Assembly: GCA_965603075.1 (NCBI GenBank)
Contig: CBFDBO010000018.1
Coordinates: 1 to 62,776 of the forward strand
Source of the DNA: JABJOR01 sp965603075
GTDB lineage: Bacteria > Pseudomonadota > Alphaproteobacteria > Rhodospirillales > Casp-alpha2
Direction: 5' to 3'
DNA length: 62,776 bases
Positions 26,363-36,123 of the stretch are shown piece after piece. Within the stretch, counting starts at the first letter, position 1; each line of letters starts with the position of its first letter. The translations under genes were made by a program, and so were the position numbers. Below the pieces are notes generated by a model. That model was not told the origin of the DNA. It worked only from the letters and a program-made list of their open reading frames with translations, and did no database searches.

Positions 26363-29002
26363 ATGACACAGGAAACCGAAAACGCATCTCATCATACAGC
26401 ACCTTCCGTAGAAGACATGGTTGCTCAGAGCGATACGGGCGCCCGTAATCCTTCGGGACTGCCAGGAAAAATGCTGGTTATCGTTCCTCTTGCTTGGTCA
26501 TTTTTTCAAATTTATATTTCCTCAAACGTGCCGTTTTGGCTGACCCGGGTTCTGGGTGTCAATGTAACGTTTAATTCCGACGAAAGTCGTGCCATACATC
26601 TGGCCTTTGCTTTGTTTCTTGCCGCCACCGCATTCCCGTTATTTAAATCCTCACCCCGACGGACGATACCTTGGTACGATTGGGTGTTGGCGGCCGCTGG
26701 TGTGGCGGTGTGTTTGTATATGCCAGTCTTTAAAAATGAAATTGCCACACGACCGGGGCTCTGGACCCAATCAGATTTAACGGTTTCAGCAATTGGTATG
26801 TCCATATTATTAATATCGGCTTATCGCTCATTGGGATTGCCGCTGGTCATCGTCGCTTCGGTATTCATGTGTTATGTGTTCTTCGGCCATCAAACATGGC
26901 TTCCCGACGTTATTCAATGGAAAGGGGCCTCATTTTCTAAAGCACTTGGCCATTATTGGATGCAAACGGAAGGTGTCTTTGGTGTTGCCCTTGGGGTCTC
27001 TGCATCGATGATTTTCCTGTTCGTGCTGTTTGGTTCCATCCTAGAGAAAGCCGGTGCTGGCGCCTATTTTATCAAAACATCTCTTGCCATGTTGGGTCAC
27101 TATCGCGGTGGCCCCGCTAAGGCCGCTGTATTGTCTTCGGCCATGACGGGGATGATTTCAGGGTCTTCTATCGCCAATACGGTGACCACGGGGACGTTCA
27201 CAATTCCGCTTATGAAGCGCACCGGATTCTCAGCAGAGAAAGCTGGCGCCGTCGAAGTCGCATCCAGTACCAATGGTCAATTAACCCCACCGGTTATGGG
27301 CGCCGCTGCGTTTTTGATGATCGAATATGTCGGTGTCAGTTATTTAGAAGTTATTCGCCACGCATTCCTGCCTTCTTTGATTTCTTATATTGCCCTTCTT
27401 TATATTGTTCATCTGGAAGCGATGAAACTTGGGCTCGAAGGACTGCCCCGTAGTGGACCTGTGCAGGGTGTTATAAAACGAATTGCCAATGTGCTTTTGG
27501 GCTTTATCGTTGTTGCTGGATTAGGCGGCGCAATATACTACGGCTTAGGTTGGACCAAGGGTGTGTTCGGCAAAGATACGATCTATGCTGCTATGGTATT
27601 GTTCGTGGTGTTTTATATTGCCCTAGCCAAACTGGCCGCAGGTCTTCCTGATCTGGACCCCGATGATTTAACCAAGCCAATGAAGAGTACCCCCCCTCTT
27701 GGTTTAACGGTAAAAACGGGTCTCTATTATCTACTGCCCATCGTTGTATTGGTCTGGTGTTTGATGATCGAACGTTTCTCGCCGGGCTTATCGGCCTTTT
27801 GGGCAACCATGGGAATGATCTTTATCTCTGTAACCCAACACAGCTTGAAATCATTCTTTCGCGGTCACGGGAACATTGCCGCTGGTCTTAAACATGGTTG
27901 GGACCAGTTCATAAACGGCATGGTGGCGGGGGCTCGTAATATGATCGGCATCGCGGTCGCTACGGGTGCGGCTGGTATTATCGTTGGAACAATTTCTCTA
28001 ACCGGTGCCCATCAGATCATGGGTGAGTTTGTAGAGTTTCTGTCCGGTGGAAATTTAATGCTGATGCTGTTTTTGGTTGCCGTGCTCAGTCTTGTATTGG
28101 GGATGGGTTTACCCACAACGGCGAACTATATCGTCGTATCCAGTTTGATGGCCCCGGTTATTATATCTGTTGGCGCCCAGTCCGGCTTGATCGTTCCGTT
28201 GATTGCGGTTCATATGTTTGTATTTTATTTTGGCATTCTTGCCGATGATACGCCCCCGGTGGGTCTGGCTGCCTTTGCGGCAGCGGCTATTTCGGGTGGC
28301 GATCCAATCCGAACCGGTATTCAAGGATTCATGTATGATATTCGTACGGCGATATTACCGTTCCTGTTTATTTTCAATACGGATTTATTGCTGATTAATG
28401 TTTCCCCATTGAAGGCCGTATTTGTTTTCGCCATAGCCCTGGCCGCTATGTTGACGTTTGCGGCAGCGTCGCAACAATATATGTTCGCCCGCAATAAACG
28501 TTGGGAGACGGTCGCGTTGCTGTTGATCGCTTTCACTATGTTTAGACCGGGGTATTGGCTCGACCAAGTTAGCCCTCCTTATGATTACCGTTCTGGTAAC
28601 GAGATTGTGTCGATTGCCTCAAGCGTGCCAGAAGGGGGTTCCATTCGAATGGTTATTACGGGCCCCGATAGTCGTTATGGTGATATAACCACAACGACTC
28701 TCTTGGTTCCTTTAGGTCAGGGGCAGAGTGGGGACGGGGAGGCACGCCTTCTGGACGCCGCTGGCCTTATGGTCATGGTTGATGGGGATCTTGCCACACT
28801 GGACGAGCCCATGCCAAATACTGCTTTATCTCAACCCTTACTGGCCTTTGACTTTTATGCGGATGATCCCGTTCAAATTGTTCGCCTTGAATTACCGACA
28901 GAGCGTGTAGCCAAAGAATGGTTCTTCATTCCTGCTCTTGCGTTGTTGTTTTCCATCATCGTTATTCAGCGCCGCCGTGTGCGTGATGAAACGTTAACTT
29001 AA
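26363..29002 (+). CDS. Fused DctQM permease of a TAXI TRAP transporter
   Basis: An 879-aa multispanning protein. The N-terminal 4-TM DctQ-like part (about 30-190) is fused to the 12-TM DctM-like part, with signatures SGSSIANTVTTGTFTIPLMKR (region near 260-290), GMGLPTTANYIVVSSL and FYFGILADDTPPVGLAA. A C-terminal stretch (about 735-865) adds a soluble extracytoplasmic-looking segment and a last TM with a basic tail. It partners the TAXI protein and is followed 10 nt later by uspA, a common arrangement. Confidence 0.94.
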   Translation: MTQETENASHHTAPSVEDMVAQSDTGARNPSGLPGKMLVIVPLAWSFFQIYISSNVPFWLTRVLGVNVTFNSDESRAIHLAFALFLAATAFPLFKSSPRRTIPWYDWVLAAAGVAVCLYMPVFKNEIATRPGLWTQSDLTVSAIGMSILLISAYRSLGLPLVIVASVFMCYVFFGHQTWLPDVIQWKGASFSKALGHYWMQTEGVFGVALGVSASMIFLFVLFGSILEKAGAGAYFIKTSLAMLGHYRGGPAKAAVLSSAMTGMISGSSIANTVTTGTFTIPLMKRTGFSAEKAGAVEVASSTNGQLTPPVMGAAAFLMIEYVGVSYLEVIRHAFLPSLISYIALLYIVHLEAMKLGLEGLPRSGPVQGVIKRIANVLLGFIVVAGLGGAIYYGLGWTKGVFGKDTIYAAMVLFVVFYIALAKLAAGLPDLDPDDLTKPMKSTPPLGLTVKTGLYYLLPIVVLVWCLMIERFSPGLSAFWATMGMIFISVTQHSLKSFFRGHGNIAAGLKHGWDQFINGMVAGARNMIGIAVATGAAGIIVGTISLTGAHQIMGEFVEFLSGGNLMLMLFLVAVLSLVLGMGLPTTANYIVVSSLMAPVIISVGAQSGLIVPLIAVHMFVFYFGILADDTPPVGLAAFAAAAISGGDPIRTGIQGFMYDIRTAILPFLFIFNTDLLLINVSPLKAVFVFAIALAAMLTFAAASQQYMFARNKRWETVALLLIAFTMFRPGYWLDQVSPPYDYRSGNEIVSIASSVPEGGSIRMVITGPDSRYGDITTTTLLVPLGQGQSGDGEARLLDAAGLMVMVDGDLATLDEPMPNTALSQPLLAFDFYADDPVQIVRLELPTERVAKEWFFIPALALLFSIIVIQRRRVRDETLT

Positions 29003-29012
29003 GGAGGCGGTT

Positions 29013-29438
29013 ATGTATAAAGATATCTTGCTTGCTATCGATTTAAATGATGAAAAATCTTGGGCTAAAGCTCTTCCCGCTGCACTGGATTTTGTGAAAG
29101 CCTCCAGTGGAACCCTACATGTGATGACCGTGGTGCCCGATTTTGGTATGTCCATTGTGGGTCAGTATTTTCCGCAAGGCTATAAACAGGAAGTCGGCGA
29201 GAAGGTTCTGGAAACCATGAGGGGCTTTATCAAGACAAACGTGCCGGGTGACATCAAAACACAATCTATTGTGGGCGAAGGTTCTGTGTACGAAGTCATA
29301 CTCAACATGGCAGAGAAAATTGAGGCGGATATGATCGTGGTCACCTCGGGCCGTGACGATTTGAAAGACTTCCTGCTCGGCCCCAACGCTGCGCGTATTG
29401 TTCGTCACGCAAAATGCTCAGTAACCGTTGTTCGGTAA
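29013..29438 (+). CDS. Universal stress protein, UspA family
   Basis: A 141-aa single Usp domain. It starts ILLAIDLNDEKSWAKALPAAL and ends with a nucleotide-binding G-rich region that reads VVTSGRDDLKDFLLGPNAARIVRHAKCSVTVVR (109-141). This is close to the GxxGS-type loop (here GPNAARI). A strong AAGGAGG ribosome site is present. In other bacteria Usp proteins linked to TRAP operons (for example TeaD) bind ATP and modulate transporter activity, the likely role here. Confidence 0.93.
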   Translation: MYKDILLAIDLNDEKSWAKALPAALDFVKASSGTLHVMTVVPDFGMSIVGQYFPQGYKQEVGEKVLETMRGFIKTNVPGDIKTQSIVGEGSVYEVILNMAEKIEADMIVVTSGRDDLKDFLLGPNAARIVRHAKCSVTVVR

Positions 29439-29493
29439 GTCTTGCTTGGTATAGAAAATACGGATCAATTCAAGTCGTCATAACAGGCGTCAT

Positions 29494-30618
29494 TTAGTCG
29501 ATTTGTGTTTGACCAAACAATCCAACTCGAGCGGGATGAAGAGCCGTAATGATTTCTGTAGGCAGGCTCGGCTCACGCCCTAATACCAAATCAGCGGCAA
29601 GGCTCGACAGTGCGGGCGATGTCTGGACGCCATAACCACCTTGCCCGGCCAGCCAGAAAAAGCCTTCGGCAGACTGCGTAAAACCTACGACGGGTGTGCG
29701 GTCTTCTACAAAATTACGAAGTCCCGCCCAAGAGCGCTCAACCCGGGTAACAGTCATGGTGACGGCTTGCTCAAAACGATCAATCCCTTCGGCAAGAACC
29801 ATGTCATCGGGCCATGCATCATGGGGCTCAACGGGGTCTTCGTCCGCCGGCGACACCAATAGTTTTCCCGCGTCCGGTTTTGCATACCAATCTTCAGAGG
29901 CAGAAGCGAAGAGCGGCCAGTTGGTGATATCATATTCAGACGGAGCGGGCAGTACGGCGACAGAACGACGCAATGCTTTGAGGCCGATACGGGCGACCCC
30001 GGCACGTTCGGCAATAAGATCGGCCCAGGCACCTGCGGCATTGACCAATACAGGTGCTTGGAATATTCCCGCTGGGGTTTCAACTTGCCAAATATTTCCG
30101 GTCTTTGAGATACGCACCGCTTCGGCCTGTGTGACGATTTTTCCGCCATGGGCGTTTAATAGCTTGGCAAAACCTTGCAGTAAACGATCAACATCGATAT
30201 CACGGGCATCGTGTTCAATAGCGGCTCGTAAAATGCGATCTTGGCGCAGGATGGGAACAAGTTGGGTTGCTTCCTTTGCACTTAATTCCTCTACGCCCTG
30301 CCCCCCATCGAGGTAGGCTTCGAATGCAGTGATATCGTTTTCTGAGGCGATCAACATCTCACCGCGGGGAGACAATAGAGAATGATCAGAGATACCCTCT
30401 GGTTCAACCAATGTTTTCTCGCTTGCGGCATTTAAGCTACGAAGCACGGCGTTACCGTAATTACGAATAAATATTGCAGCAGAACGTCCCGTAGAATGAT
30501 AACCAATTGCGCGCTCTTGCTCGAGTAGAATGACGTGGGCGTCAGGTGCCATGCGCGCAGCAGCACCGATGCCGGCAATGCCGCCACCAATGACAAGAAT
30601 GTCTGCTTTTTGTGTCAT
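29494..30618 (-). CDS. FAD-dependent amino-acid oxidase/dehydrogenase (DAO family)
   Basis: A 374-aa flavoprotein from the ATG at 30618; a TTG at 30657 would add 13 residues that precede the FAD motif without purpose. The Rossmann motif is ILVIGGGIAGIGAAARM, followed by EQERAIGYHSTGRSAAIF; C-terminal FAD contacts lie in WLAGQGGYGVQTSPA. The fold is that of glycine/sarcosine/D-amino-acid oxidases. Last gene of the minus-strand operon with an aminotransferase and a BKACE; it may oxidise a secondary amine or D-amino acid made or imported there. Confidence 0.88.
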   Translation of the reverse strand: MTQKADILVIGGGIAGIGAAARMAPDAHVILLEQERAIGYHSTGRSAAIFIRNYGNAVLRSLNAASEKTLVEPEGISDHSLLSPRGEMLIASENDITAFEAYLDGGQGVEELSAKEATQLVPILRQDRILRAAIEHDARDIDVDRLLQGFAKLLNAHGGKIVTQAEAVRISKTGNIWQVETPAGIFQAPVLVNAAGAWADLIAERAGVARIGLKALRRSVAVLPAPSEYDITNWPLFASASEDWYAKPDAGKLLVSPADEDPVEPHDAWPDDMVLAEGIDRFEQAVTMTVTRVERSWAGLRNFVEDRTPVVGFTQSAEGFFWLAGQGGYGVQTSPALSSLAADLVLGREPSLPTEIITALHPARVGLFGQTQID

Positions 30619-30669
30619 AATTATATCAAAGGTTTCATACGAAAATTTAATTTCCAAAATGCCGTTAAA

Positions 30670-31596
30670 TTAGAATGCAGTTTTGTCAGCACCCTTGAGA
30701 CCGAGTATTTCTCTTGCTTGCGTTGGGGTTGCAACCTCGCGGCCCAGGCGTTCAACAATTTCTCGAATTTTTGTTACTTGCTGGGCGTTCGATTGTGCCA
30801 GTTCGCCTTTGGCTATGTAGATGCTGTCTTCCAACCCGACGCGAACATGACCGCCCATGGCGGCCGCCATGGTCACAAATGACATTTGGTGTCGCCCTGC
30901 GGCAAGGACCGACCATTGATAGTCCTCACCAAATAACTTGTCAGCCATGCGCTTCATATGGGTCAGGTTCTCGTGATCCGCCCCCATACCGCCCAGCACG
31001 CCAAATACAAACTGGATGAAAAAGGGGGGCTTCACTAAACCGCGATCCGCAAAATGACGTAACATATAGAGGTGGCTGAGGTCATAACATTCAAACTCAA
31101 ACCGTGCGCCGCGTTTTGTACCCATCTCAGTAAGGACATGGGCGATATCCCGTGGCGTGTTTTTAAACACCAGATCATCGGTATTTTCCAGAAAGGGTTT
31201 TTCCCAATCATATTTCCAGTCGGTAATACGTGACGCGGCAGGGTAGAGCGCAAAATTCATTGACCCCATATTGAGAGAACACATTTCTGGTTCAGCCGTC
31301 AGAGACGCAGAGAGGCGATCTTCGAGCGTCATGATTGCGCTGCCGCCGGTTGTGATATTGACCACCGCATCCGTTGCTTGTTTGATACGCGGTAGAAAGG
31401 CCATGAAATGATTTGAGCTGGCCGACGGTTGCCCATCGATTGGGTCTCGGGCATGCAAATGGAGTATTGAGGCACCGGCCTCAGATGCAGCAATGGCCTC
31501 GCTGGTGATCTCATCGGCAGTTACAGGCAAATATGGCGTCATGGAGGGTGTATGGATAGAGCCCGTAACGGCGCAGGTAATCAATATTTTAGTCAT
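30670..31596 (-). CDS. Beta-keto acid cleavage enzyme (BKACE, 3-keto-5-aminohexanoate cleavage family)
   Basis: A 308-aa zinc enzyme of the BKACE (DUF849) family. Metal-binding H-x-H is in ILHLHARDP, and the conserved NMGSMNFALYP and FECYDLSHL (catalytic Glu) segments are present; the C-terminal HVRVGLEDSIYI is diagnostic. BKACEs react a beta-keto acid with acetyl-CoA to give acetoacetate and a new CoA ester. The start overlaps the aminotransferase stop by 4 nt. The preceding aminotransferase could make the beta-keto acid from a beta-amino acid. Confidence 0.94.
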   Translation of the reverse strand: MTKILITCAVTGSIHTPSMTPYLPVTADEITSEAIAASEAGASILHLHARDPIDGQPSASSNHFMAFLPRIKQATDAVVNITTGGSAIMTLEDRLSASLTAEPEMCSLNMGSMNFALYPAASRITDWKYDWEKPFLENTDDLVFKNTPRDIAHVLTEMGTKRGARFEFECYDLSHLYMLRHFADRGLVKPPFFIQFVFGVLGGMGADHENLTHMKRMADKLFGEDYQWSVLAAGRHQMSFVTMAAAMGGHVRVGLEDSIYIAKGELAQSNAQQVTKIREIVERLGREVATPTQAREILGLKGADKTAF

Positions 31597-32966
31597 GCTG
31601 CCCCATTATGTGGAAGGGTATTAGGAAGGGTGTAGGGAAGGTTGTTTTCATTGGCAAATTGAGTGAGCGAGATCAAGAGCGCCCCCATGATTTCATCAAT
31701 TTGTTCTTCAGTAATAATCATCGGCGGGCAGATCAGAAAGTGATCCCCCTCTAATCCTCCTCGCGTGCGGCGCGAATAGATAATAAGGCCGTTCTCATAA
31801 GCAATATCGACCAAACGTTCATGGGCGTTCAACGCTGCTGGCAATGGTGCCATGGTTGCCCGGTCAGAGACAAATTCGAAGGCGAGTAGTAAACCAAGTC
31901 CCCGAACATCGCCTATAAATGGATAACAGCTCATTAAACCAGTGAGGCGACTTTTTAAAAGTACCCCCCTGTATTCAGCGTTTTCAATCAGGCCGTGTGT
32001 TTGAATTTCTTCAATGACAGCGAGCCCGGCAGAACAGGCAAGGGGGTTCCCGGCATATGTAAATCCATGGGCAAAGCCACCCGCATCCAGCACTGATTCC
32101 ACAATGCGGTCATGAGCGATCATGGCACCAAGGGGGGCGTACCCCGCACCGAAACCTTTGGAGATTGCAATGATATCGGGTGCGGCATTCCAGTGTTCGG
32201 AACCAAAGAAACGTCCGGTGCGTCCGCCACCGGTCATAACTTCGTCATGGATCAGCAACACGCCATACCTGTCACAAATTTCCCGTATCATTTCCATATA
32301 ACCAGCAGGGGGGACCAAGGCCCCGGTAGAGGCCCCGCCGATGGGTTCAACAATAAAGGCAAGAACAGTTTCTGGCCCTTCGGCGAGAATTTTCTCTTCG
32401 AGTAAGTTGGCATAATAAAGCCCGGTCTCGGGGGACGCCATATCAAATCCATCAAGATAAGCACGCGGGGCAGGAATTTTTGGCATGTCCTGCATCATCG
32501 GTGCGAAAGGCGCGCTCAGTGGCGCGTAACCCGTTAACGCCAATGCGCCCAGCGTACAGCCATGATAGCTGGGCTCTCGGGAGATCACCTTCCAACGGTC
32601 AACCTCGCCAATGGAAATAGCGTATTGCCGCGCCAGTTTGATGGAGCTTTCTACAGCTTCTGAACCACCAGAGACAAAGAATACCTTATCAAGCCCCGGA
32701 GGGCTGAGGGATGCTGTTTTTGCGGCCAATTTTTCAGAGGCTTCGGTTTCGAAATGCAGCCGGTAACCGAAGGTATATTTATCCATTTGTCGGCGCATGG
32801 CCTCAAGCACATAAGGGTTTGAATGCCCTATATTGCTGACCATGGCCCCGGATGAGCCGTCGAGATAGCGCTTGCCGTTCGTATCCCACATATAAACGCC
32901 CTCCGCACGATCAAGGGCCGGACGGCGCTGGCGCGTCTGATAGAATAAATGACTTTTTGCTGGCAT
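31593..32966 (-). CDS. Class III PLP aminotransferase (omega-amino acid type)
   Basis: A 457-aa class III aminotransferase with the substrate-side YLDGSSGAMVSNIGHSNP opening, VSGGSEAVESSIKLAR, the PLP-Asp segment LIHDEVMTGGGRTGRFF and the PLP lysine in IAISKGFGAGYAPLGAM. The family transfers terminal amino groups from beta-alanine, GABA, taurine or amines to pyruvate or 2-oxoglutarate. In one operon with BKACE and a Pot-type importer, a beta-amino acid or diamine derivative is the likely substrate. Confidence 0.92.
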   Translation of the reverse strand: MPAKSHLFYQTRQRRPALDRAEGVYMWDTNGKRYLDGSSGAMVSNIGHSNPYVLEAMRRQMDKYTFGYRLHFETEASEKLAAKTASLSPPGLDKVFFVSGGSEAVESSIKLARQYAISIGEVDRWKVISREPSYHGCTLGALALTGYAPLSAPFAPMMQDMPKIPAPRAYLDGFDMASPETGLYYANLLEEKILAEGPETVLAFIVEPIGGASTGALVPPAGYMEMIREICDRYGVLLIHDEVMTGGGRTGRFFGSEHWNAAPDIIAISKGFGAGYAPLGAMIAHDRIVESVLDAGGFAHGFTYAGNPLACSAGLAVIEEIQTHGLIENAEYRGVLLKSRLTGLMSCYPFIGDVRGLGLLLAFEFVSDRATMAPLPAALNAHERLVDIAYENGLIIYSRRTRGGLEGDHFLICPPMIITEEQIDEIMGALLISLTQFANENNLPYTLPNTLPHNGAA

Positions 32967-32971
32967 GTTTC

Positions 32972-34054
32972 TTACCCCGTGGCCGGAAGGGCGGTACAGT
33001 CACCTGGGCGAATTCGAATAGAAACCTGTGTCCCCTCTGCGAAGGGGTGGTCATCAATCATATCCATGATCTGGAGTTGTAAATCACCGACGCGAACGAA
33101 ATAGCGCACGACTTGCCCTTGATAATCCACGGTTTCGACCACGCCTGGGACGGAAATGTTCTCGCTGGAAACCACGCCTAAAGGCTCAAGTTTTAATTTT
33201 TCAGAACGAATCACAAGCTTTCCATGATCACCTTTTTCGAGGTTCACCACCCTGCTTCGGGGCACCGCCAAGCGTCCAATATTCGCGACCTCCAAGATAA
33301 CGTCTGACGTATTGCTATCAATCACATGGGCATCGAGAATATTTGACGTGCCGATAAACCCGGCAACAAACTCTGTTGCTGGGGTGTTATATATTTCTTC
33401 CGGTGTACCCTCCTGCTCGACCTGACCATTGCTCATTACGATGATGCGGTCAGACATGGCAAGGGCTTCGGATTGATCATGGGTAACGAAAATAGTGGTA
33501 ACGCCGATCCGGTGCTGAATGGACTTAAGCTCCACCCGCATCTCTTCACGTAAATTTGCATCAAGCGCTGATAAAGGTTCATCGAGAAGTAAAACGTCAG
33601 GTTCAATGACGATGGCCCGGGCAAGCGCTATGCGCTGCTGTTGGCCGCCTGATAATTGTGTGGGGTAACGATCTTCCACACCGGGCAGGCGCACAATATC
33701 GAGGGCACGTTTCACTTTTTCGTGGGCATCAATTTTGTTAATGCCCCGATATTTCAAACCAAAGGCAATGTTCTCTTCAATTGTCTTGTGAGGGAATAAG
33801 GCATAATTTTGGAACACGAGACCGAGATTGCGTTTGTGAATTGGCACATCATTAATACGGGTCCCGGCGATCATAATATCACCCGATGTTGCGGTTTCCA
33901 ATCCTGCCACCATCCGTAGGATCGTCGTTTTGCCACAACCCGATGGCCCGAGTAGGGTTGTGAAAGAACCTTCATCAAAGGTTATATTTGCATTTTGAAC
34001 AGCTTCGACCAAACCATAAAATTTGGTAACCCCATCCAGTATAACTTGTGCCAC
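32972..34054 (-). CDS. ABC transporter ATP-binding protein (PotA type), second set
   Basis: A 360-aa ATPase with Walker A GPSGCGKTT, signature LSGGQQQRIALARAI, Walker B VLLLDEPLSALD and FVTHDQSEA, then a TOBE domain (about 275-355). It follows the binding-protein gene on the minus strand and precedes the aminotransferase by 5 nt, tying transporter and enzymes into one operon. Confidence 0.95.
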   Translation of the reverse strand: MAQVILDGVTKFYGLVEAVQNANITFDEGSFTTLLGPSGCGKTTILRMVAGLETATSGDIMIAGTRINDVPIHKRNLGLVFQNYALFPHKTIEENIAFGLKYRGINKIDAHEKVKRALDIVRLPGVEDRYPTQLSGGQQQRIALARAIVIEPDVLLLDEPLSALDANLREEMRVELKSIQHRIGVTTIFVTHDQSEALAMSDRIIVMSNGQVEQEGTPEEIYNTPATEFVAGFIGTSNILDAHVIDSNTSDVILEVANIGRLAVPRSRVVNLEKGDHGKLVIRSEKLKLEPLGVVSSENISVPGVVETVDYQGQVVRYFVRVGDLQLQIMDMIDDHPFAEGTQVSIRIRPGDCTALPATG

Positions 34055-34088
34055 GTTATTCCCAATCTTATATAAATAAATTCAAATT

Positions 34089-34111
34089 GGGACCGGTTCG
34101 AGAACCGGCCC
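34089..34111 (-). terminator. Hairpin after the second Pot-type binding-protein gene
   Basis: GGACCGGTT and AACCGGCCC pair (one G-U wobble) around a 4-nt CGAG loop. The minus-strand flank is AU-rich but has no uninterrupted U-run. It lies 22 nt after the stop of the binding-protein gene and before the ATPase gene. Confidence 0.7.
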
Positions 34112-34132
34112 CGATACTTGACTGAATATGAA

Positions 34133-35296
34133 TTAGCTACCCTTGCTGACTCTGTTCCAAGCTTTTTTCTGTTCTTTTTCGTATGGATTCCAAGTTTCTG
34201 GATTACGGAAGACCAGACCATTGAGCGTTCCTGTCGAATCAAACGCTGGTAATGCGTTAATCGTATCGGTCATTTTAACTTTGGTTGGATCTAGTGATGG
34301 CGGGTATTTTTGACCTTCTGCCACCGCAATGGCCGTCTGAGGGTCGAGCATGAAGTTCAGTAGCTCTTCCGCGTCAGCCATTGGGGAACCTTTCATCACG
34401 AACATGCTTTCCATCCATGCCAATCCGTTAGGTGGGTCCATATAGGCAATAGGATGCCCCTGAGCCTGAAGAGCCGCTGCACGACCGGACCAAGCCTCGG
34501 TGACATAAATTTCTTCTTTTGCCAGCAAGTCCATAAGTTCGGCGCCAGAACTCCAATATTTCAAAACAAGGTCGCGATGCTCGCGGGCTTTATCCCAGAT
34601 AGCATCCCAATCCTGAATATTATTCGGATCCTGATTGGATTGAAGCGCACCATACCAGGCACGGTTTGCCCAGTCGCCACCCCAGCCACCGATTTTACCT
34701 TTAAGCTCTTTTTTGAGCAGCAGGTTTGCCCCAAGGGCTTCGGCTTCTTCTTTGGAAACATATTTGGTGTTATAGGCTATTCCCGTGGTGCCATAATCGT
34801 AAGGCACAGCTGACAGACTGTTGGGTGTAATATCGCGGAATGGCTTAATAATTGCGTCCATAACGTTCGCCATATTGGGAATATTGGCTTCGTTGAGTTC
34901 GCTGCCATATCCATTGTCCGTCCAACGTTTATACCAAGAAACGCCTGAAGAATGCAGAATGTTATGACCCTCTGTTCCGCCAGAGGCTTTGATTTTGGTT
35001 AAAACTTCATCTTCACCGCCGAAGGTTGAATCAATGACCTTATTGCCGGTTGCGGCTTCATACGGGTTAAAAGCATGTTTGCGTAAAGCTTCACTAACAA
35101 CACCCCCCCAGCCTTCGAAATACAATTCTTTACCCGATGCCATTGCATGGCGGCTTAGGCTGGTCATAACACCACCAGACACACCGGCGGCGAGGCCAGC
35201 ACATCCTAAAAGGCCTAGAAATGAACGGCGTTCAATGTCGCCGTTGCCGACCCTTTCGCGAAGTTTCTCAAATCGTTTTGTGCTATCAATAGTCAT
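34133..35296 (-). CDS. ABC transporter solute-binding protein (PotD type, Tat-exported), second set
   Basis: A 387-aa binding protein. An extended N-region leads to the twin-arginine motif ERRSFLGLLG (R23, R24) and a hydrophobic segment ending near ASG. The mature part has LYFEGWGGVVSEALRKHAF, YDYGTTGIAYN and the late MDPPNGLAWMESMFV ligand-pocket region of PotD/AfuA-like proteins. Its order is permease-permease-binding protein-ATPase-enzymes. Confidence 0.92.
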   Translation of the reverse strand: MTIDSTKRFEKLRERVGNGDIERRSFLGLLGCAGLAAGVSGGVMTSLSRHAMASGKELYFEGWGGVVSEALRKHAFNPYEAATGNKVIDSTFGGEDEVLTKIKASGGTEGHNILHSSGVSWYKRWTDNGYGSELNEANIPNMANVMDAIIKPFRDITPNSLSAVPYDYGTTGIAYNTKYVSKEEAEALGANLLLKKELKGKIGGWGGDWANRAWYGALQSNQDPNNIQDWDAIWDKAREHRDLVLKYWSSGAELMDLLAKEEIYVTEAWSGRAAALQAQGHPIAYMDPPNGLAWMESMFVMKGSPMADAEELLNFMLDPQTAIAVAEGQKYPPSLDPTKVKMTDTINALPAFDSTGTLNGLVFRNPETWNPYEKEQKKAWNRVSKGS

Positions 35297-35329
35297 AGAA
35301 CTCTCCTTGTTTTGGGTTGTTTTAGGTTA

Positions 35330-36115
35330 TTATAAGCGTTTGCGTGAAAAATAACGGGCTAGTCCGCCGGCAGCCAGAGGCACACCGACGGTGACAATAA
35401 TCATGACAAATCCAAGTGCGTTAATTTCCGGACTGATTGAATTTCGTAGCATGCCGAAAATTTGTGTTGGGACAGTTTCTGTACCCGAAGGGCGCCAGAA
35501 AATGGTAGCGGTAATATTATCAAATGAAATTGTGAAAGCGAATAATGCCCCGGCAAAGACGGCGGGCATAAGAAGCGGTAGGGTGATTTGGAAGAAAGAC
35601 TGTAGGGGGCTGGCACCAAGACTTTGAGCCGCTTCATCATATTCTTTTTTAATTCCCACCAACCGAGCCTGAACAACAAGTATGACAAACGGCAAAGCGA
35701 TAATGGTATGGCCGACAAGTAGCAGCAGGAATGAGCGCGGCATGGACAGCCAACGCAAAAAAATCAGGAGGCCAACAGCCAAAACTGTCTCTGGCACCAA
35801 CACAGGGGTAATTAACAACGTTGTTATAAAATCCTTGCCGCGAAACTTGTACCGTACCAGCGCCATGGAAGCGAGAATGCCGAGCGTGGTGGCAAACAAG
35901 GCGGTGAATAATCCAAGAACAAACGATGTTTTGAAGGCCCTTATAATGGCTTCATTCTCGGACAGTTTGTGAAACCAGCGTAAGCTAAAGCCCTCAATCG
36001 GGAAGCCGCCAAACTGAGAACTGTTAAAGGCAAGCAGCAAAACCACAGCGACCGGGGCAAACATGAAAATGTAGACCGCGACCGAATACCCTTTGATGAA
36101 GCTCCATGTTTTCAT
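35330..36115 (-). CDS. ABC transporter permease (PotC type), second set
   Basis: A 261-aa six-TM permease of standard length with EAA loop EAAQSLGASPLQSFFQITLP. It follows the PotB-type gene by 8 nt. Unlike the PotC-type protein at 16454-17713, it ends normally after the last TM with a short basic tail. Confidence 0.94.
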   Translation of the reverse strand: MKTWSFIKGYSVAVYIFMFAPVAVVLLLAFNSSQFGGFPIEGFSLRWFHKLSENEAIIRAFKTSFVLGLFTALFATTLGILASMALVRYKFRGKDFITTLLITPVLVPETVLAVGLLIFLRWLSMPRSFLLLLVGHTIIALPFVILVVQARLVGIKKEYDEAAQSLGASPLQSFFQITLPLLMPAVFAGALFAFTISFDNITATIFWRPSGTETVPTQIFGMLRNSISPEINALGFVMIIVTVGVPLAAGGLARYFSRKRL

Positions 36116-36123
36116 ACCGCTTC

